DNA of 64,000 nucleotides from Eutypella sp. D-1 (taxonomy: Eukaryota; Ascomycota; Sordariomycetes; Xylariales; Diatrypaceae): contig JAJTTP010000014.1 of the NCBI GenBank assembly GCA_023313575.1, positions 310,001-374,000 on the forward strand, given 5' to 3'. The notes beneath the pieces were generated by a model, which was not told the DNA's origin, did no database searches, and was given only the letters and a program-made list of their open reading frames with translations. The position numbers and the translations under genes are program-made. Shown here one piece after another: positions 10,438 to 22,063 of this stretch (positions are counted from its first letter, which is position 1; every line of letters begins with the position of its first letter).

Positions 10438-12566
10438 ATGAATCACCAACATGAAGTCACGGGGACACCTTGGCTGGACAAGCCAGTAATGCTTCACTCG
10501 TCCCGGGCCGACAACTGTACGCTGACACCGGAGCAATGTGCGTATCGCAGAGGATTCTGGCGGTACTGGTAAGCAAATAGATCTACGATATCTATTCCTG
10601 AGGAATGATCTGACATGGCCACTCACTCGTCAGGTATCAAGCAGATCACGTATTTGCCCTGGGAACTATTTACTTCTTCGTAGCAGCGATCGGTCTATGC
10701 TTCGTCGGATTTTGGGCTCTCCGTCTAGCCCCCGCCTCGATCAGGAACAGGCCGTGGTGGAGGAAGCTGGTGAGCGGTATCCGCTACCTATCATACCGTC
10801 GCTACTATGCAAGTGCCCTCCGTTGGCGCACGCCGTCGCTAGGCGTGAACATCTTGCTCGCGATCGGTGCACTGTTTTTCATCGGCATGACGTTCGGTCC
10901 GCAACCTTACTACTGGCCCAACACACGGACGCTCAGCTACGGAAACTCGCCCCCTATCGCGACGCGGACGGGTTGGATGGCGCTCGCCTGTCTACCCTTC
11001 ATGATAATTTTACCGACCAAGTCGAACATGATCGCATCATTGACCGGTGTCTCCCACGAGCGATTGATCGTGTTCCATAACTGGGTCGGTTGGGCCATGT
11101 TCGCCCTAGCTCTCATTCACACGTTCCCCTTTATCGTTTTCCATCAGTGGAAGGGAGATATGACTAAGCAGTGGAACACGAGCGTCGTGTATTGGACTGG
11201 TGTTGTCGCATTACTTGCGCAGGCTTATCTTCAAGTATTTTCGTTCCGTTTTATTCGGTATGTGTTTCGCGGCTATCTGAATTAAGCCTCAACCCAGTGG
11301 CTACCAATACTGACGCGAAATGTAGTGACCGATACTATGAGTTTTTCAAGGCGACCCACTATCTCCTTGCTGTGGTATTCGTGGTATTCTTCTTCTTCCA
11401 CTGCGATTTCCGGCTTAGCTCCTGGTAGGTCTATAGGTTTTCCGAAACAGTACCTACTCCTGGTCTCGTTTACCATGCTGACTTGCCTCGTCAAAAGGGA
11501 TTATTTCATTGCGACCGGTGTGCTCTACACACTGTCCTACTTGTACTCGCAGATCAGGACGTTTTTCGAGTTCGGAACTTCGCACCGCGCCACATTTACC
11601 CCCGTCTCCGATATGGCTCTCAAGGTGACCGTGCCCATTGACACTACCTGGCAGCCGGGTCAGCATTTCTTTCTGCGCTTCGTACACCTCGGCCTACACG
11701 CGCTCACCGCCCATCCATTCACCATCGCTAGCATTCCTGCAACAAGAGAAAGCAACAAAGGGTCGAAGCTCGTCTTCTACGTCCAGCCCAGAGGTGGTTT
11801 GACGGGGCGTCTAGCCACGACTGCGGTGCAAAAACCGAACTTTAGTGTTCCAGTCCTGCTAGATGGTCCATATGGCGGTGTCAAGGGGAAGCCGTTGCAC
11901 ACATATGACTGTGGGTTGATCGTGGCGTGCGGCGCAGGCGCCAGCCTCTCGCTCCCCTTCGTCATGCGAGCCATCCTTTCCTCGGCCCGACGCACAGACA
12001 CTAGTAGTCCCCAAAAGACGACGCAGGTCGTCGTCGCCACACGGGACTCTAAACTACTCCGATGGTACGGAGATGCGCTCATAGAGTACATGGACGAGAA
12101 CGGCGTGGAACGCGTCCCTGACGACATCACAATATCAGTATATGAGACGGGGAATGCCAGGTCTCTAGGCGCAGCCGAAGGGAGCATATCGAGGGACCTC
12201 GAGCAGCCCAGAGAAGGAGAAGTCGAGAAGACTGAGGGCACACAGGTCGGAGAGAAAGATTTAGGCAGCGCCGGCGGCGGAAACAAGGACCGCCTCTCTA
12301 TCAGCGTCAGCAGGGGCCGGCCAGATATTACTGCCATCGTAAAGGACCTTACCCTCCAACAAGATAAGTCGGTCGGTATTGCAGCCTGCGGGCCCGCGGG
12401 CGTCCTGAGATTAGTCCAAGACGAGGCCGCAGCCGCGCAGCTGAGGATTCTGAATGCCCAGTCTGGAGCGCGGGAGGTGTACTTGCATTGTGAGGTGTTC
12501 TCGTGAGTTTATACCTTATCCCCTTGTTCCCGCCGAATATGCGCTAATCTTATATTCAGATGGTAA
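10438..12566 (+). CDS. Ferric/cupric reductase transmembrane protein (FRE type)
   Basis: Plasma-membrane metalloreductase that passes electrons from NADPH through FAD and two hemes to extracellular Fe3+ or Cu2+. Five exons: 10438-10568, 10634-11257, 11326-11424, 11498-12502 and 12560-12566, all in phase, 621 aa. The N-terminus has the fungal FRE pattern (PWLDKPVMLHSSR, then LTPEQCAYRRGFWRYWYQAD). The ferric reductase core carries heme-ligand histidines in LIVFHNWVGW, LALIHTFPF, KATHYLL and FFFFHCDF. FAD binding is marked by HPFTIASIP, and NADPH binding by CGAGASLSLPF and AACGPAGV. The last 7-nt exon supplies the end of the conserved terminus EVFSW and the stop. Without it the protein would end EVFS. 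The neighbouring Ctr transporter suggests a role in copper or iron uptake. Confidence 0.93.
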
Positions 12567-13259
12567 TATGCTGGTTCCGACACTGGAACTCGGAGACTTT
12601 CACCCCCTTTTCCTTGGCATAGTTGTACATATTCGAACCTACTGTGGTGCTTAGGATGCACTATATAGTACTCGCGTAGTTAAATTCAACGTATCTAATT
12701 GAATACCTCTATAACAAACTCTCTTCTTGATTGACTGGATGGTGCTTCGGCGTGGTCAATTTGCCAAAGTCCCTATACACTAGCTTGGGGTCAACGAATA
12801 TAGAGCATATAACTATGGCCGCATACCTACTACGTACACCAGCTTCATAGGCTGTGCCAAAAGGGGGTCCTGGTCTTCAGACATGAGACTAGTACTTCTT
12901 GTAACACATTAATGCTTCTAAATATAAGCTATTGTATAATCATTGAATCTTTCTCACAGTATGGTGTAATATGTTGATTGCAGCTAGATACCTCGCTCAT
13001 TCTAATGATGTTGCACATCCTGCACTATGTCTTCATTGAATGCATTACAAATTCATCACAAAATCCTCGCCACTGCCATTTCTCATAGTTCTCGTCCCCC
13101 CCTATTCATTCTTCTTTTCCTATCAATCTCCGTCTAGAAGCCCAAGACCTCTAGCACACACCCCTTCCGTCTTCACAATATACTGCTCTTGCTTGCTGAT
13201 GTCATATGCATATATGAACAAGTTTGTTTTCATTTGAGTAGGTGTCACGTATCGTATAT
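12567..13259. other. Intergenic region between convergent reductase and copper transporter
   Basis: AT-rich 3' flanks of two convergent genes. No coding gene, repeat family or RNA gene was recognised. Confidence 0.5.
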
Positions 13260-13914
13260 CTAGTGATGGTCGTCGACAGCTTGGAATCGGCCGGCCACAA
13301 ATGCTCCTAGGAAGATCCCCCCAAGGACGGAGAGGAAGTAGCCAACGTTCATTGTCATCACAGCCAGCATCCTACAGTTTTCTTCATTGTCAGACGATTG
13401 CAGCACATCATGTATTTCTATCTTGCATGGTAGAAAAAAAGGAAGACTATAAAAGAGGAGAGGATGCTCACAGCAAGTATCCGACACCACCAATAATGAC
13501 CTCGATCAGAGCTCGTGAAGTCTCCGTGGCGACTCTGAAGGGATGGCTTTTCCACTCGAACCTGATTCGGCGGCCAACGGACTCAGAGCGTTCGTCCTCA
13601 GGGAGGAGGCGGTGTTGACGATGGATGTGCGCCGAGGGGTCGGAGTCGAAGAGCAGGAACCGGGCGGCAATGAGGACGCGGTGCACGAGGCCCAGGACTA
13701 TCAGGAAAATGCAGGTCCCCGCGTATGAGCCCTGGCCTGCGGGCGTCCACGAGTGCGAGTACAGCGGTGTCGTCACGCTTTGGAAGAACACCATCACCAT
13801 GCCCTCCATGGAGTGGCCGGAGTGGTCGGAACTGCCCGACATGTCCATTCCCATTGACGACGCCGCCGCGTCGCTGGAGGCCGTGGCCGTGGGCATGTGG
13901 TCGTGGTGGTCCAT
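13260..13914 (-). CDS. Ctr family copper transporter
   Basis: High-affinity Cu+ uptake protein that works as a trimer. Exons on the minus strand are 13914-13472 and 13371-13260, giving 184 aa. The extracellular N-terminus is rich in Met and His (MDHHDHMP, then MGMDMSG, HSGHSMEGM). The first membrane segment is FLIVLGLVHRVLIAARFLL. A cytoplasmic loop follows, then GGVGYLL and MLAVMTMNVGYFLSVLGG, which contains the MxxxM copper motif followed by a GxxxG-like helix packing motif. I chose the ATG at 13914 because Ctr proteins start close to the Met/His cluster. An in-frame ATG at 13953 would add 13 residues. The convergent neighbour is a metalloreductase, which fits reduction-coupled copper uptake. 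Confidence 0.92.
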
Positions 13915-15027
13915 TTTCGTGACGGCTCCTAGAACGGACCTGGATTTTATCAACGATAGCCGATAGCTGAAGTGGGAAAATAAGGCTCAAGTTCAAGCCA
14001 CGACCCTGCAGTCCGGTGAAGATAGTCTATTTCGCACGGCGGCTATCGATGTGCTGCATCGCAGACCTATATAGGAATATGAGGCTGGCCTCGATATTAT
14101 AAGTTAACCCATCGATGGAGAATAGGCCGTTTCGTCTTTTACGAGGGAGGAAAACTCCCTCGTCCAGGATCCTCGGCGGGCTCCTCCAAGTCCATTGGCT
14201 GCTGCTTACGGCGATCTTACTGTGTCGATGATTCCCGCAGGGGTGGCCAACACAGCAGACGCAAAGTGTGTTGCATGGGGGTGCGCCCATCGGAGTGGCA
14301 CCCAGGTTGCCAGGGCTGCGTCCTATTACATACGATGGGTCCTGTTGTTAGTATATTGCCTATCTTTGGTTTAGTACGTGCCCGCCGTCCTGGTTCCCGC
14401 ATGAGAGGCGCACTAACTGGGTCAAAAGGGGGGCCGATTTAATATGCTCAAACCAACTCAATCGCAATCTTGGTACACACGCCGCATAACCCATGCAACT
14501 GAGCACGAAATGTCCGTTGGTGTTGCAAAACAAGTTATAGATAAGTTGCGGGCGAAACCTTCTCATTTATGAGCTCATTCATTCTCGTTCAGTTGCTGCG
14601 TAGTTGAGTCGTGTGATTGTTGACTCTGACCCCTCATAGCAACTTTATGAGGCATGGTGCGTCATAATTTAATAGTTTCTTGATTGAGTAATCCGTCGCC
14701 TGTCGCATATGAGACTAATACAATCATCAAGACTGCATTAAGCTGTATACGTCGGAACCGACCTCAGTGCTACATGTTAGGAAGGGTGAATGAGGTTGAT
14801 TGATTTGAGGACCACCTCCAGTTTTGATGACAAGACTTTGCTAAGTTACTACACCCCTTTCTCGATGGCCTTGGCTCGCAACTTCAACAGATAAAAGTTT
14901 CGCGCATCAGTTATTAACTATATCCAAATTACTTGTTCGTCAACCAAAAGGACGTTTGAACCAATCCTAGCATGTATGATCTGAAGCCGGTCAGTTTGAT
15001 TCCATATACAAACACCTTAGTACCAGG
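13915..15027. other. Intergenic region
   Basis: No supported gene. It holds the upstream region of the copper transporter and the 3' flank of the decayed membrane-protein gene. Reading frames here are short and without family resemblance. Confidence 0.4.
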
Positions 15028-15960
15028 TTATGCAGATTTATAGTCCGAGAGCTGAAGACACGTTACAGACAGAGCAGCGGTCCCACCAAAAAAGGTAGCT
15101 ATTGTGAACTCGGCTCTAGCGTCGGCTGTGATGACTGAATAGATGATACCCAAGATGCCTTTAGATACGAATATCAATAACCAAGCCCAGACAACGACAA
15201 ATGCATGGAACTCCTCTATGATGTGTATACACCACATTTCATTAGTGCCGTTGGTAGCGACCGTGTCGTCAGACCAATCGGTGATGTGGTACAGGTAGCT
15301 TGCATTCAACTTTTTCGGGAACAAGTTCCACCAGACTCTGTTGGTATAAACATGGCCTACTTTAAGTAGATGTGTAACGGCGGAGTTATGGATGTCAACT
15401 TCTACAACTCTAGTGGGACACAGGAAATCAAGCCAGTTTCCATCATCTACTTCCTTACAAGATGAGAAGCCTTGTTTTTGCTCCGGAAAGGGAATATAGC
15501 ATCGGTCAAGGGAAACAAGTCCGAACTGTTATATCAGTCATGGTTAGTTTCCTTCTCCCCTCAAATCAACCCTACATTTTGGCGAGGATTCTTACTTTTA
15601 CAATCTTTATTCTTTAGCTTTATGAAGCTTGAGATCTTTTAAACCCAAGTATTCTAATATGGGACCCATTCTATGTGGGCAACCAATACGTCGATCTCGA
15701 CAGAAAAGCTCTGTGGCAGAGATGGATCTAGGCGTTTCGTCGATGCTTCGTTTGAGCCGAACTTGCGATGTCTTCCCTATATTTGTTGGACCAAGTGCTG
15801 GTCGTTAATACTGGCCACGTCGACTCCATCGAACCTTCTTGGAACGTTTATTGTAAAGATAAGGAAGAACCAATGTGGCTGTGTCCCGCCTGAGCCAGCA
15901 TCTGATGTGACTGGATTGTCGCCGGCACTACATGCTCGGGGAACTGGGGCAAGCTCTTCA
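15028..15960 (-). pseudogene. Decayed integral membrane protein gene
   Basis: The last exon (15525-15028, 165 codons) is intact and looks like real protein. It contains WLDFLCPTRVVEVDIHNSAV, YLYHITDW, and two hydrophobic helices in FHAFVVVWAWLLIFVSKGIL and EFTIATFFGGTAALSVTCL. It is preceded by an AG acceptor and a CTAAC branch site. Upstream, the expected continuation is broken. One frame reads HWFFLIFTINVPRRFDGVDV and meets a TAG (near 15776). Another reads SVEIDVLVAHIEWVP and hits a stop, and ILEYLGLKDLKLHKAKE continues only after a one-base shift near 15659. I recognise it only as a multi-span fungal membrane protein of unknown function. Unusual introns could explain part of this, so pseudogene status is probable, not proven. 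Confidence 0.5.
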
Positions 15961-16875
15961 TAAAAAGGAGGGTACTCACGTCTTCCAATGGGTCGATTTG
16001 CATTGTAAAGTCCATGACTATGAGGTAGCTGAGACACTATCACTCCTGGCGACGAAGGTGATGTGTGTCTCAACAGTTAACCACGAGGTGTCGTGTGCCA
16101 GCGAGACATGGTGTTTTATAATTACTGCCCGTACCTTTATAAGGATGGCCCGATCTACCAAGCCACTTTTATACGGGCTGCACTATACAGGCTTTAACGA
16201 CAACGTATGGTTCGCGAGCCGTTATTTGTCTTCCCCGTCCGGGGGCTTCGTCTCTAAGGCCTATACAGCAGGCCCTGATAGCCTAACCAGTGGCCCAAGA
16301 GAAATAGAAACAAAAGAAAAACACAATTGCAAGGCAAAGCTGAAAGCTATTTAACAGCCTAATCTGTCGAATAAAAATAATCAAACCAAAGCCTTCATAA
16401 GGTGGCTTATAACTATGTTGCATTTAACCTTAAAGCGTATAACCATGGTGCCGACCTGGCGACTGCAGTGTGCCTTGCATGGTAGATGCAGTATAAATAT
16501 CCGATTAAAAGCTAGAAGATTACAGGTACAAAAGTGGCTGTTAACGGCCGGCCGCCATACCTAGGTATAATTTGTGTTTTTTAATTGGTGAATCTCTGGC
16601 TTGGCCGTACCTGTAGTTGTTTAATACTTAGGCTATATTGAGCCATATAACAGCCACAACTGTAACCCAATGGCTTCGCCGCTCCCACAACCACGATACT
16701 AAGGCTTGAGAAATGAGGCAACCCATAATAGTCATCTCTCGAAGTTGTAGGCTCTAGGTCCTTCCAGCACTAGTCCTCTACAACAATATCCTCTTATTAT
16801 AACTGTTCTTCAACTAAGGAAATTTCAAATACCAGAAACGCGTCTATCCTTTTCTAGCCAAACGTTTCCCTTGCG
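15961..16875. other. Intergenic, AT-rich region upstream of HET gene
   Basis: No supported gene. The stretch before 16876 should hold the HET gene promoter. The 140-codon frame at 15932-16354 lacks coding character. Confidence 0.4.
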
Positions 16876-19242
16876 ATGTTTCAACTCAACCGCCACTCCG
16901 GAGTATGCCCGGAAAATCTCTGCCTCTATGTTCAGCACCCCTATTATGAGATGTCAAAATACCTTCCAGACATTTACAGTCTACTCCACAGCCCATGCGA
17001 CAACTGCTCTTCTCAGAACGAACAAGAACCACTCTGCGACTTCTGTCGCCATCTTCGGCTTCGCCATCTTCTCATATGCCTTGAGGACAGGCTCGAGATC
17101 ATCGAGGTTGAGGGCTCTCCCTTCACACGCCCGAGTGCAATGTCAAGGATCCTCTCCACCAAAGGATGCTCATTGTGTAGTGTCATGGCCAGCGCAATAC
17201 GAGCACATTCCGTCATAGAAGACCAGGACATTGAAAATATCACAGAGAGAAGGACAAGCGGCGGCATGACGTTACAGCTTCGTCGCAAGAAAATCCAAAT
17301 GGATCTCGAGTTGCCCAACCGGTTCCTTTATGCTGAGGTTTTCTATGTTCAGTCTCCAGCTTCAATCCCGTTGGTGACCGGTCGCATCAGCTGGTCTCCT
17401 ATCCGGGAACGAATATCCCGATGCAGCCCTCGCACCAGCAGAAACTTAACCCCCGAAATCCCTCAGGGTTTTCGGCTCATCGATGTGGACAAGCGACTAC
17501 TCGTATCGGACTTCCCACGGGCCTCGAGGCTCGGCTCCGACATCAGATTCGTAGCGCTAAGCTACGTGTGGGGGCTCTCGACTGTCTCGGAAGAAAATGC
17601 ATTGCTGGGCTGCAATGAGAGCAAGCTTTCGGCTACCGGCGCACTCGGGCAAGGCAAAGTGCCTAGGGTTGTGGAGGACGCCATCACGGTCTGCCAGGAG
17701 CTGCGCCAGCGCTTCCTGTGGGTGGATCGGTACTGCATTCAACAGGACGGTAAGGGTCTCGAGAAGCAAGCACAGATCAACAGCATGGGTGACATCTTCT
17801 CGTCGGCCGAGTTTACCATAATCCACGCAAAGGGAACTTGTATAGATGATCCGATCCCCGGGGTTAGCACCACACGGGAAGTCCTTCAGACTAGGGCAAA
17901 CGTGTACGGGTTAGAGCTCGTATCGGGATACCCTGATATGCGCGGTGCTATGAGCCAGTCTAAGTGGAATGAGCGGGGCTGGACATATCAGGAGTCCGTG
18001 CTCTGCCCCAGGCGGCTGATCTTCACGTCACATGAGGTGTGGTTTGAGTGTGACGACAAGGACAGCCCCTACTGGCGAGAGCATTTCCCTGAAAGCACCA
18101 TAAACACCGTGGACTCGACTGGACTGCTACGCCATGGGCTGAGGACCGACTCTGAATCGACAAATTTCGACAGTTTTCGCCGCCACCTCGAGGGCTACAC
18201 AGCCCGGTCTCTCACTCTCGAGTCCGACATCGTGAACGCCTTTACAGGTGTCTTAACGGCGCTCTATGACGGAGACCTAGGTATCTATGGGCTCCCGGAG
18301 CCGGATTTCGACCGAGCCGTGCTCTGGCATGTCCGGACAGGGTTGTCAACATCTGCCGGCGGCAAAGACAGCTTCCCGTCATGGTCGTGGGCCTCAGCCG
18401 GCTCGAGCGTCACGGCTCCCGCGATCTCCTGGCGCCATTTCATGGGGCCCCTAGTCCATTGGACATACAAGGGTCCTACCGGGGAGCTGAAGGCTATCAA
18501 GTCAAGGAGGAGTTCTAACCACGTGTGGCTCCCAAGGCCCCGCTCCTACCTTCTTGCTGCGTGGTGGAAAGGGTGCTTGGAAGCCCCCGTGCCCGACGAC
18601 GTGAAGCATGCCCCCGTGCTAATCTGTGGTAGACGCGAGTCTGCTGGTTATGTCCAACGCCACTGGATCCAGAGACTTTGTGAGCACCTGGAAAAGCACG
18701 AGACATGCCAGGAGTGCGAATCCTACATCGAACAGCGTTGGCTCAGCCTCGACCAACTCTGGACCGATATACGAAAGAGCGCCGGGCGGCAGGGGATCCA
18801 CGAACCCAGCTATGGCTCCTACATGGTCGACCGGTCCCTGACCGAGAACTCGCGTCCTGGCGTCCTATTAACGCGCGCCCAGACGGCGCGCATCAGAGTC
18901 GGGAAGAAGCCGAATCGTCTCTGGGGCACGTCCTGGAGCTTCGTGGACGTAGAGGGGAGGGAAATAGGAAAGATCCTACCAGAAGAGCGGCGAACAAAAA
19001 AGGATGGACTGCAGGCATCTCCGTATGGGGATCTCGCTGAGTGTATAGCCGTCTCTCTGTCTGACGCTTGGAAACCGCGCCCGGACGGCTCGGGCCTCGG
19101 AGGGTCATGTCCCGGAGTTAATGTCCTTATTATTAAGCAGGAGGAGGGGTCTCTATTTGCGCGTCGGATAGGCGTCGGCTGGATTTACCTATGGGATTGG
19201 GCTAAAGCTGACCGTAAGTTTAGAAATATTGCCCTCGAATAA
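16876..19242 (+). CDS. HET-domain (heterokaryon incompatibility) protein
   Basis: Intronless 788-aa protein. The HET domain (PF06985 type) spans about residues 220-390. It has the usual landmarks: IRFVALSYVWG, a block with EDAITVCQELRQRFLWVDRYCIQQ, then AQINSMGDIFSSAEFTIIHA, and the closing NERGWTYQESVLCPRRLIF. The N-terminus has cysteine pairs (CDNCSS, LCDFCRH, GCSLCSV) that may bind metal, which is inferred. The C-terminal half has no domain I recognise. HET proteins trigger cell death when incompatible fungal strains fuse, and many resemble innate-immunity effectors. A rearranged relic of a related gene lies just downstream, and a second intact HET gene is at 39.2-40.9 kb. Confidence 0.92.
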   Translation: MFQLNRHSGVCPENLCLYVQHPYYEMSKYLPDIYSLLHSPCDNCSSQNEQEPLCDFCRHLRLRHLLICLEDRLEIIEVEGSPFTRPSAMSRILSTKGCSLCSVMASAIRAHSVIEDQDIENITERRTSGGMTLQLRRKKIQMDLELPNRFLYAEVFYVQSPASIPLVTGRISWSPIRERISRCSPRTSRNLTPEIPQGFRLIDVDKRLLVSDFPRASRLGSDIRFVALSYVWGLSTVSEENALLGCNESKLSATGALGQGKVPRVVEDAITVCQELRQRFLWVDRYCIQQDGKGLEKQAQINSMGDIFSSAEFTIIHAKGTCIDDPIPGVSTTREVLQTRANVYGLELVSGYPDMRGAMSQSKWNERGWTYQESVLCPRRLIFTSHEVWFECDDKDSPYWREHFPESTINTVDSTGLLRHGLRTDSESTNFDSFRRHLEGYTARSLTLESDIVNAFTGVLTALYDGDLGIYGLPEPDFDRAVLWHVRTGLSTSAGGKDSFPSWSWASAGSSVTAPAISWRHFMGPLVHWTYKGPTGELKAIKSRRSSNHVWLPRPRSYLLAAWWKGCLEAPVPDDVKHAPVLICGRRESAGYVQRHWIQRLCEHLEKHETCQECESYIEQRWLSLDQLWTDIRKSAGRQGIHEPSYGSYMVDRSLTENSRPGVLLTRAQTARIRVGKKPNRLWGTSWSFVDVEGREIGKILPEERRTKKDGLQASPYGDLAECIAVSLSDAWKPRPDGSGLGGSCPGVNVLIIKQEEGSLFARRIGVGWIYLWDWAKADRKFRNIALE

Positions 19243-19256
19243 TAGACCCTTTTACG

Positions 19257-20670
19257 GGGCTACAGGGCTTCTACTACAGATGTAGCTTGAAGGACTGTCG
19301 CAGGCCGTCAAGTCGAGCAATGTTAAATGGAAGCTTTCCCCATCGGTCGCATCTAGAACCCATTTGTTATAAGCCTTTCTCAACTTCGAGAAAAGGCCAT
19401 ACTTTCAGCGTGTCTGGATTGTCCAAGAGTTATACTTGGTGCGAAGGATAACCATCCGCTGGGCAAAATTCTTGCCCTGGGCTACCCATCGTGGTTTTCG
19501 AATATGCTCAGTTCATCCCTGCGCCATATTTCGGTATCCTGAATTCGAATCAAGGTTCTGTCAAGAGTTACTGGTTCGGCGACGTCGGCGGCGGCACCAG
19601 CAGCAGCTAGATGTGGCTGGTCCGCTTGCCGCTGCTGGATGGGCGCCGAAAACCTTGCACTCGACTGCCTCGTCAGGCTAAAAATATCTATAATCTTGCT
19701 GACAATGTACAGTGCGTCACTAAATAGGCGTAGATACCCCTGCGATTCCGCGTCGATGCACAAAGCACAGGCCCGCAAAGTATCCCGGGCGAGATCGAAT
19801 ACATCGCAATCGAAGTCTGGCTAGGGTCTCTGCACTCCATTCCACTCCACTCCACCAGAGACAGCAAGCCATAAAGCTTATCTCGAGGGTCGTAACATTT
19901 CAGGCGGGACGCTGTTACTATTGCTTCATAGGGACTCAGCAAAGGTCAATTTCCCAGCGCCGTGGAACGGGTAAAGTCATTGCTGCGTATGTTTCTGTAG
20001 AACAACAATTTGGGGTGCTCCGGCTGTTCATGGCACCACCACAGGATGATATGACGGGTGACCGGCAGTCTTGGCGCTCTCGGTGCCAGTTTCTCGTAGA
20101 TACTCTCCGTCAAGGACCTAAGCTACGTGTCCTCATAGCTGCTACCGATAGCCTCGAAAGATCCCGTGAATTACCTCCCAGAATACGTTCTTTTCGGCAA
20201 TTCGACCTTCTAATACAAGATCAGAGTTCTCACTGGAGCATTGCGCTACACGGTCAGGACACTGGTTAGTCAAGGGGGCGAGGAGCGGGAGAAAGCCCCT
20301 TGTGATACAACCAGGACCGGATAACAGATACGATCTTGTGGGACAAGAGATCTTCCTCAATAGGCCTTCCGACAACCGTAGTTTAGCCAGCGATGAGACT
20401 AACAGTGATATCCTTGATACACCGACGGAAGAGCTTGAGGGTGAGTCTACGGAAAGCCTTGGGCTCGGCGAAGAATTTCGCATGTTTTTCCACGAGGAGG
20501 ATCTCCTGGGGCTTGTACAAGCTGCTTCCGCCGTTGACGAAAATGATCAGGATAAAGCTGGTGAGCTCTTGCATTTTACTCCGGACTCGTGGTATGTGGA
20601 ACGCATATGGAAAGAGTATACTATTGAAAGCTGGCAGATGTTGCATAAGCGAAGCTTCCATTTTGATTAA
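19257..20670. pseudogene. Rearranged HET-domain gene relic
   Basis: Plus-strand codons near 19370-19480 read RPYFQRVWIVQELYLVRRIT, a standard mid-HET block. The block expected further along appears on the opposite strand: CYDPRDKLYGLLSLVEW at about 19900-19840 (minus). That strand then changes frame near 19805, from RDPSQTSI into CDVFDLARDTLRACALCI, as if one base were lost. Plus-strand reading resumes at about 20000-20670 with VEQQFGVLRLFMAPPQDDM and a 122-codon frame (20302-20670) that could be the C-terminus of the same ancestral gene. An internal inversion plus frameshift best explains the mixed strands. No intact protein can be read across the region. Confidence 0.55.
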
Positions 20671-21139
20671 TTCGTGAAATTTACCGACGTTTCTCTACGA
20701 ATACGACCAATTTATACATTTTAATAAATGCTTAATCTTACAAAAGGGGCTCTGCGACACCTACGTATGTATGTATATTTAAATGCTATCAAGTAATAGA
20801 ATAACCAATTCCATGTGAACTGATGCGAGCGTATACGGAATAAAGAGCATGAAGCCTAAAACACAGATGCATGTTAGTTCCCCTATCGTTAGCTTAAGCT
20901 ACCCCCCAAGGAGCTGAAAGAAGTGGGTCACAACCCATCAACTCCGTCAACTCCGTCAGGTCCGCCGGATTTATCAGGGTTATATGAATATGATGTCAGT
21001 CAGTTCATACACCCAACTTCTCAACTTTTCTACATCACAATATCAACTTTCATAAACTTTCCAAACAACTAATAGTCCTGTGCCCCTTTGTGATCTAAAT
21101 TCAAACCAGAACTACGTAACGTTACGAAAGGGACAGAAC
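20671..21139. other. Intergenic region upstream of methyltransferase
   Basis: AT-rich. Contains a short direct repeat, CAACTCCGTCAACTCCGTCAGG, near 20938-20960. No gene was recognised. It probably includes the methyltransferase promoter and 5' UTR. Confidence 0.4.
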
Positions 21140-22063
21140 ATGGCCGATTCGACGCACAATCAATACCTGCCGGGCTACAAAGCCTCGCAGGTGATACACC
21201 ACGAGTGGCGCACAGCCGAGAACAGCGCCGCCTACATCATCCCGAAGCTCGTGTCCCTGCGGGAGCAGAACCCACAGCTGTCGCTCCTCGACGTCGGCGC
21301 GGGTTCCGGCACGATCTCCGTGGGGCTGGCGAAGTACATCCCCGAGGGGAAAGTGACGGCAACAGACCTCTCGGACGTGATCCTCGAGCGGGCGGGGGGG
21401 TTCGCGGAAGCGGCAGGCGTGACGAATATAGAATTCCAGGCCGCGAACGCGTATAAGCTGCCGTTCGCGGACGACACCTTCGACGTCGCGCACTGTCACC
21501 AAATGCTGTGCCATCTGGATGCGCCGGCGGAGGCGCTGCGCGAGATGCTGCGCGTCACGAAGCCGGGCGGCCTCGTCGCGGCCCGCGAGTCCGACCTCGC
21601 CGCCCAGTGCATCTGGCCTGAGTCCCCGGGTCTCCTACGTTTTCAACGTGTCATGGAAGCCACGATGAAAGCCGTTGGCGGATGCTGGACCGGTGGCCGC
21701 CAGCTCGTTTCCTGGGCGCTGGGGGCCGGGGTTCGCAGGGACCAGATCACGGCCGGCTTCGGGACGTGGTGTTTTAGCGCGCCGGAGGACCGGAAAATGT
21801 GGGGTAAGTCATTTCAGCTCTATTTCCAGGAAACACACGCATGCATGAAGTATGTTGGGAATAACCTGATGGGCCCGTGATTCGTAGCAAGTGCGATGTC
21901 GGAACGCATTCGAAACGGCGAGATGCGCAAGAAGGCTGTCGATATCGGGTCCATCACCGACGATCAGCAGGTAGAGGAGATGGCCAAGGCGTGGGAGAAA
22001 TGGGCGGAGACGGACGAGGCGACATTGGGGATGATGCACGGGGAGGTGCTCATCCAGAAGTAG
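21140..22063 (+). CDS. Class I SAM-dependent methyltransferase (UbiE-like)
   Basis: Two exons, 21140-21803 and 21888-22063, give 279 aa. Motif I, LLDVGAGSGTISVGLA, is at about residues 49-64. It is followed by the acidic post-motif ATDLSDVILERA, then DDTFDVAHCHQMLCHL and EMLRVTKPGGLVAARESD, the typical motif II/III order of methyltransferase_11/UbiE enzymes. Exon 2 completes the C-terminus with SERIRNGEMRKKAVDIGS, as in fungal homologues. The ATG at 21140 opens MADSTHNQYLPGYKASQ. A GTG further upstream in the same frame is unlikely to be used. The substrate cannot be told from sequence, and no biosynthetic cluster surrounds it. Confidence 0.9.
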
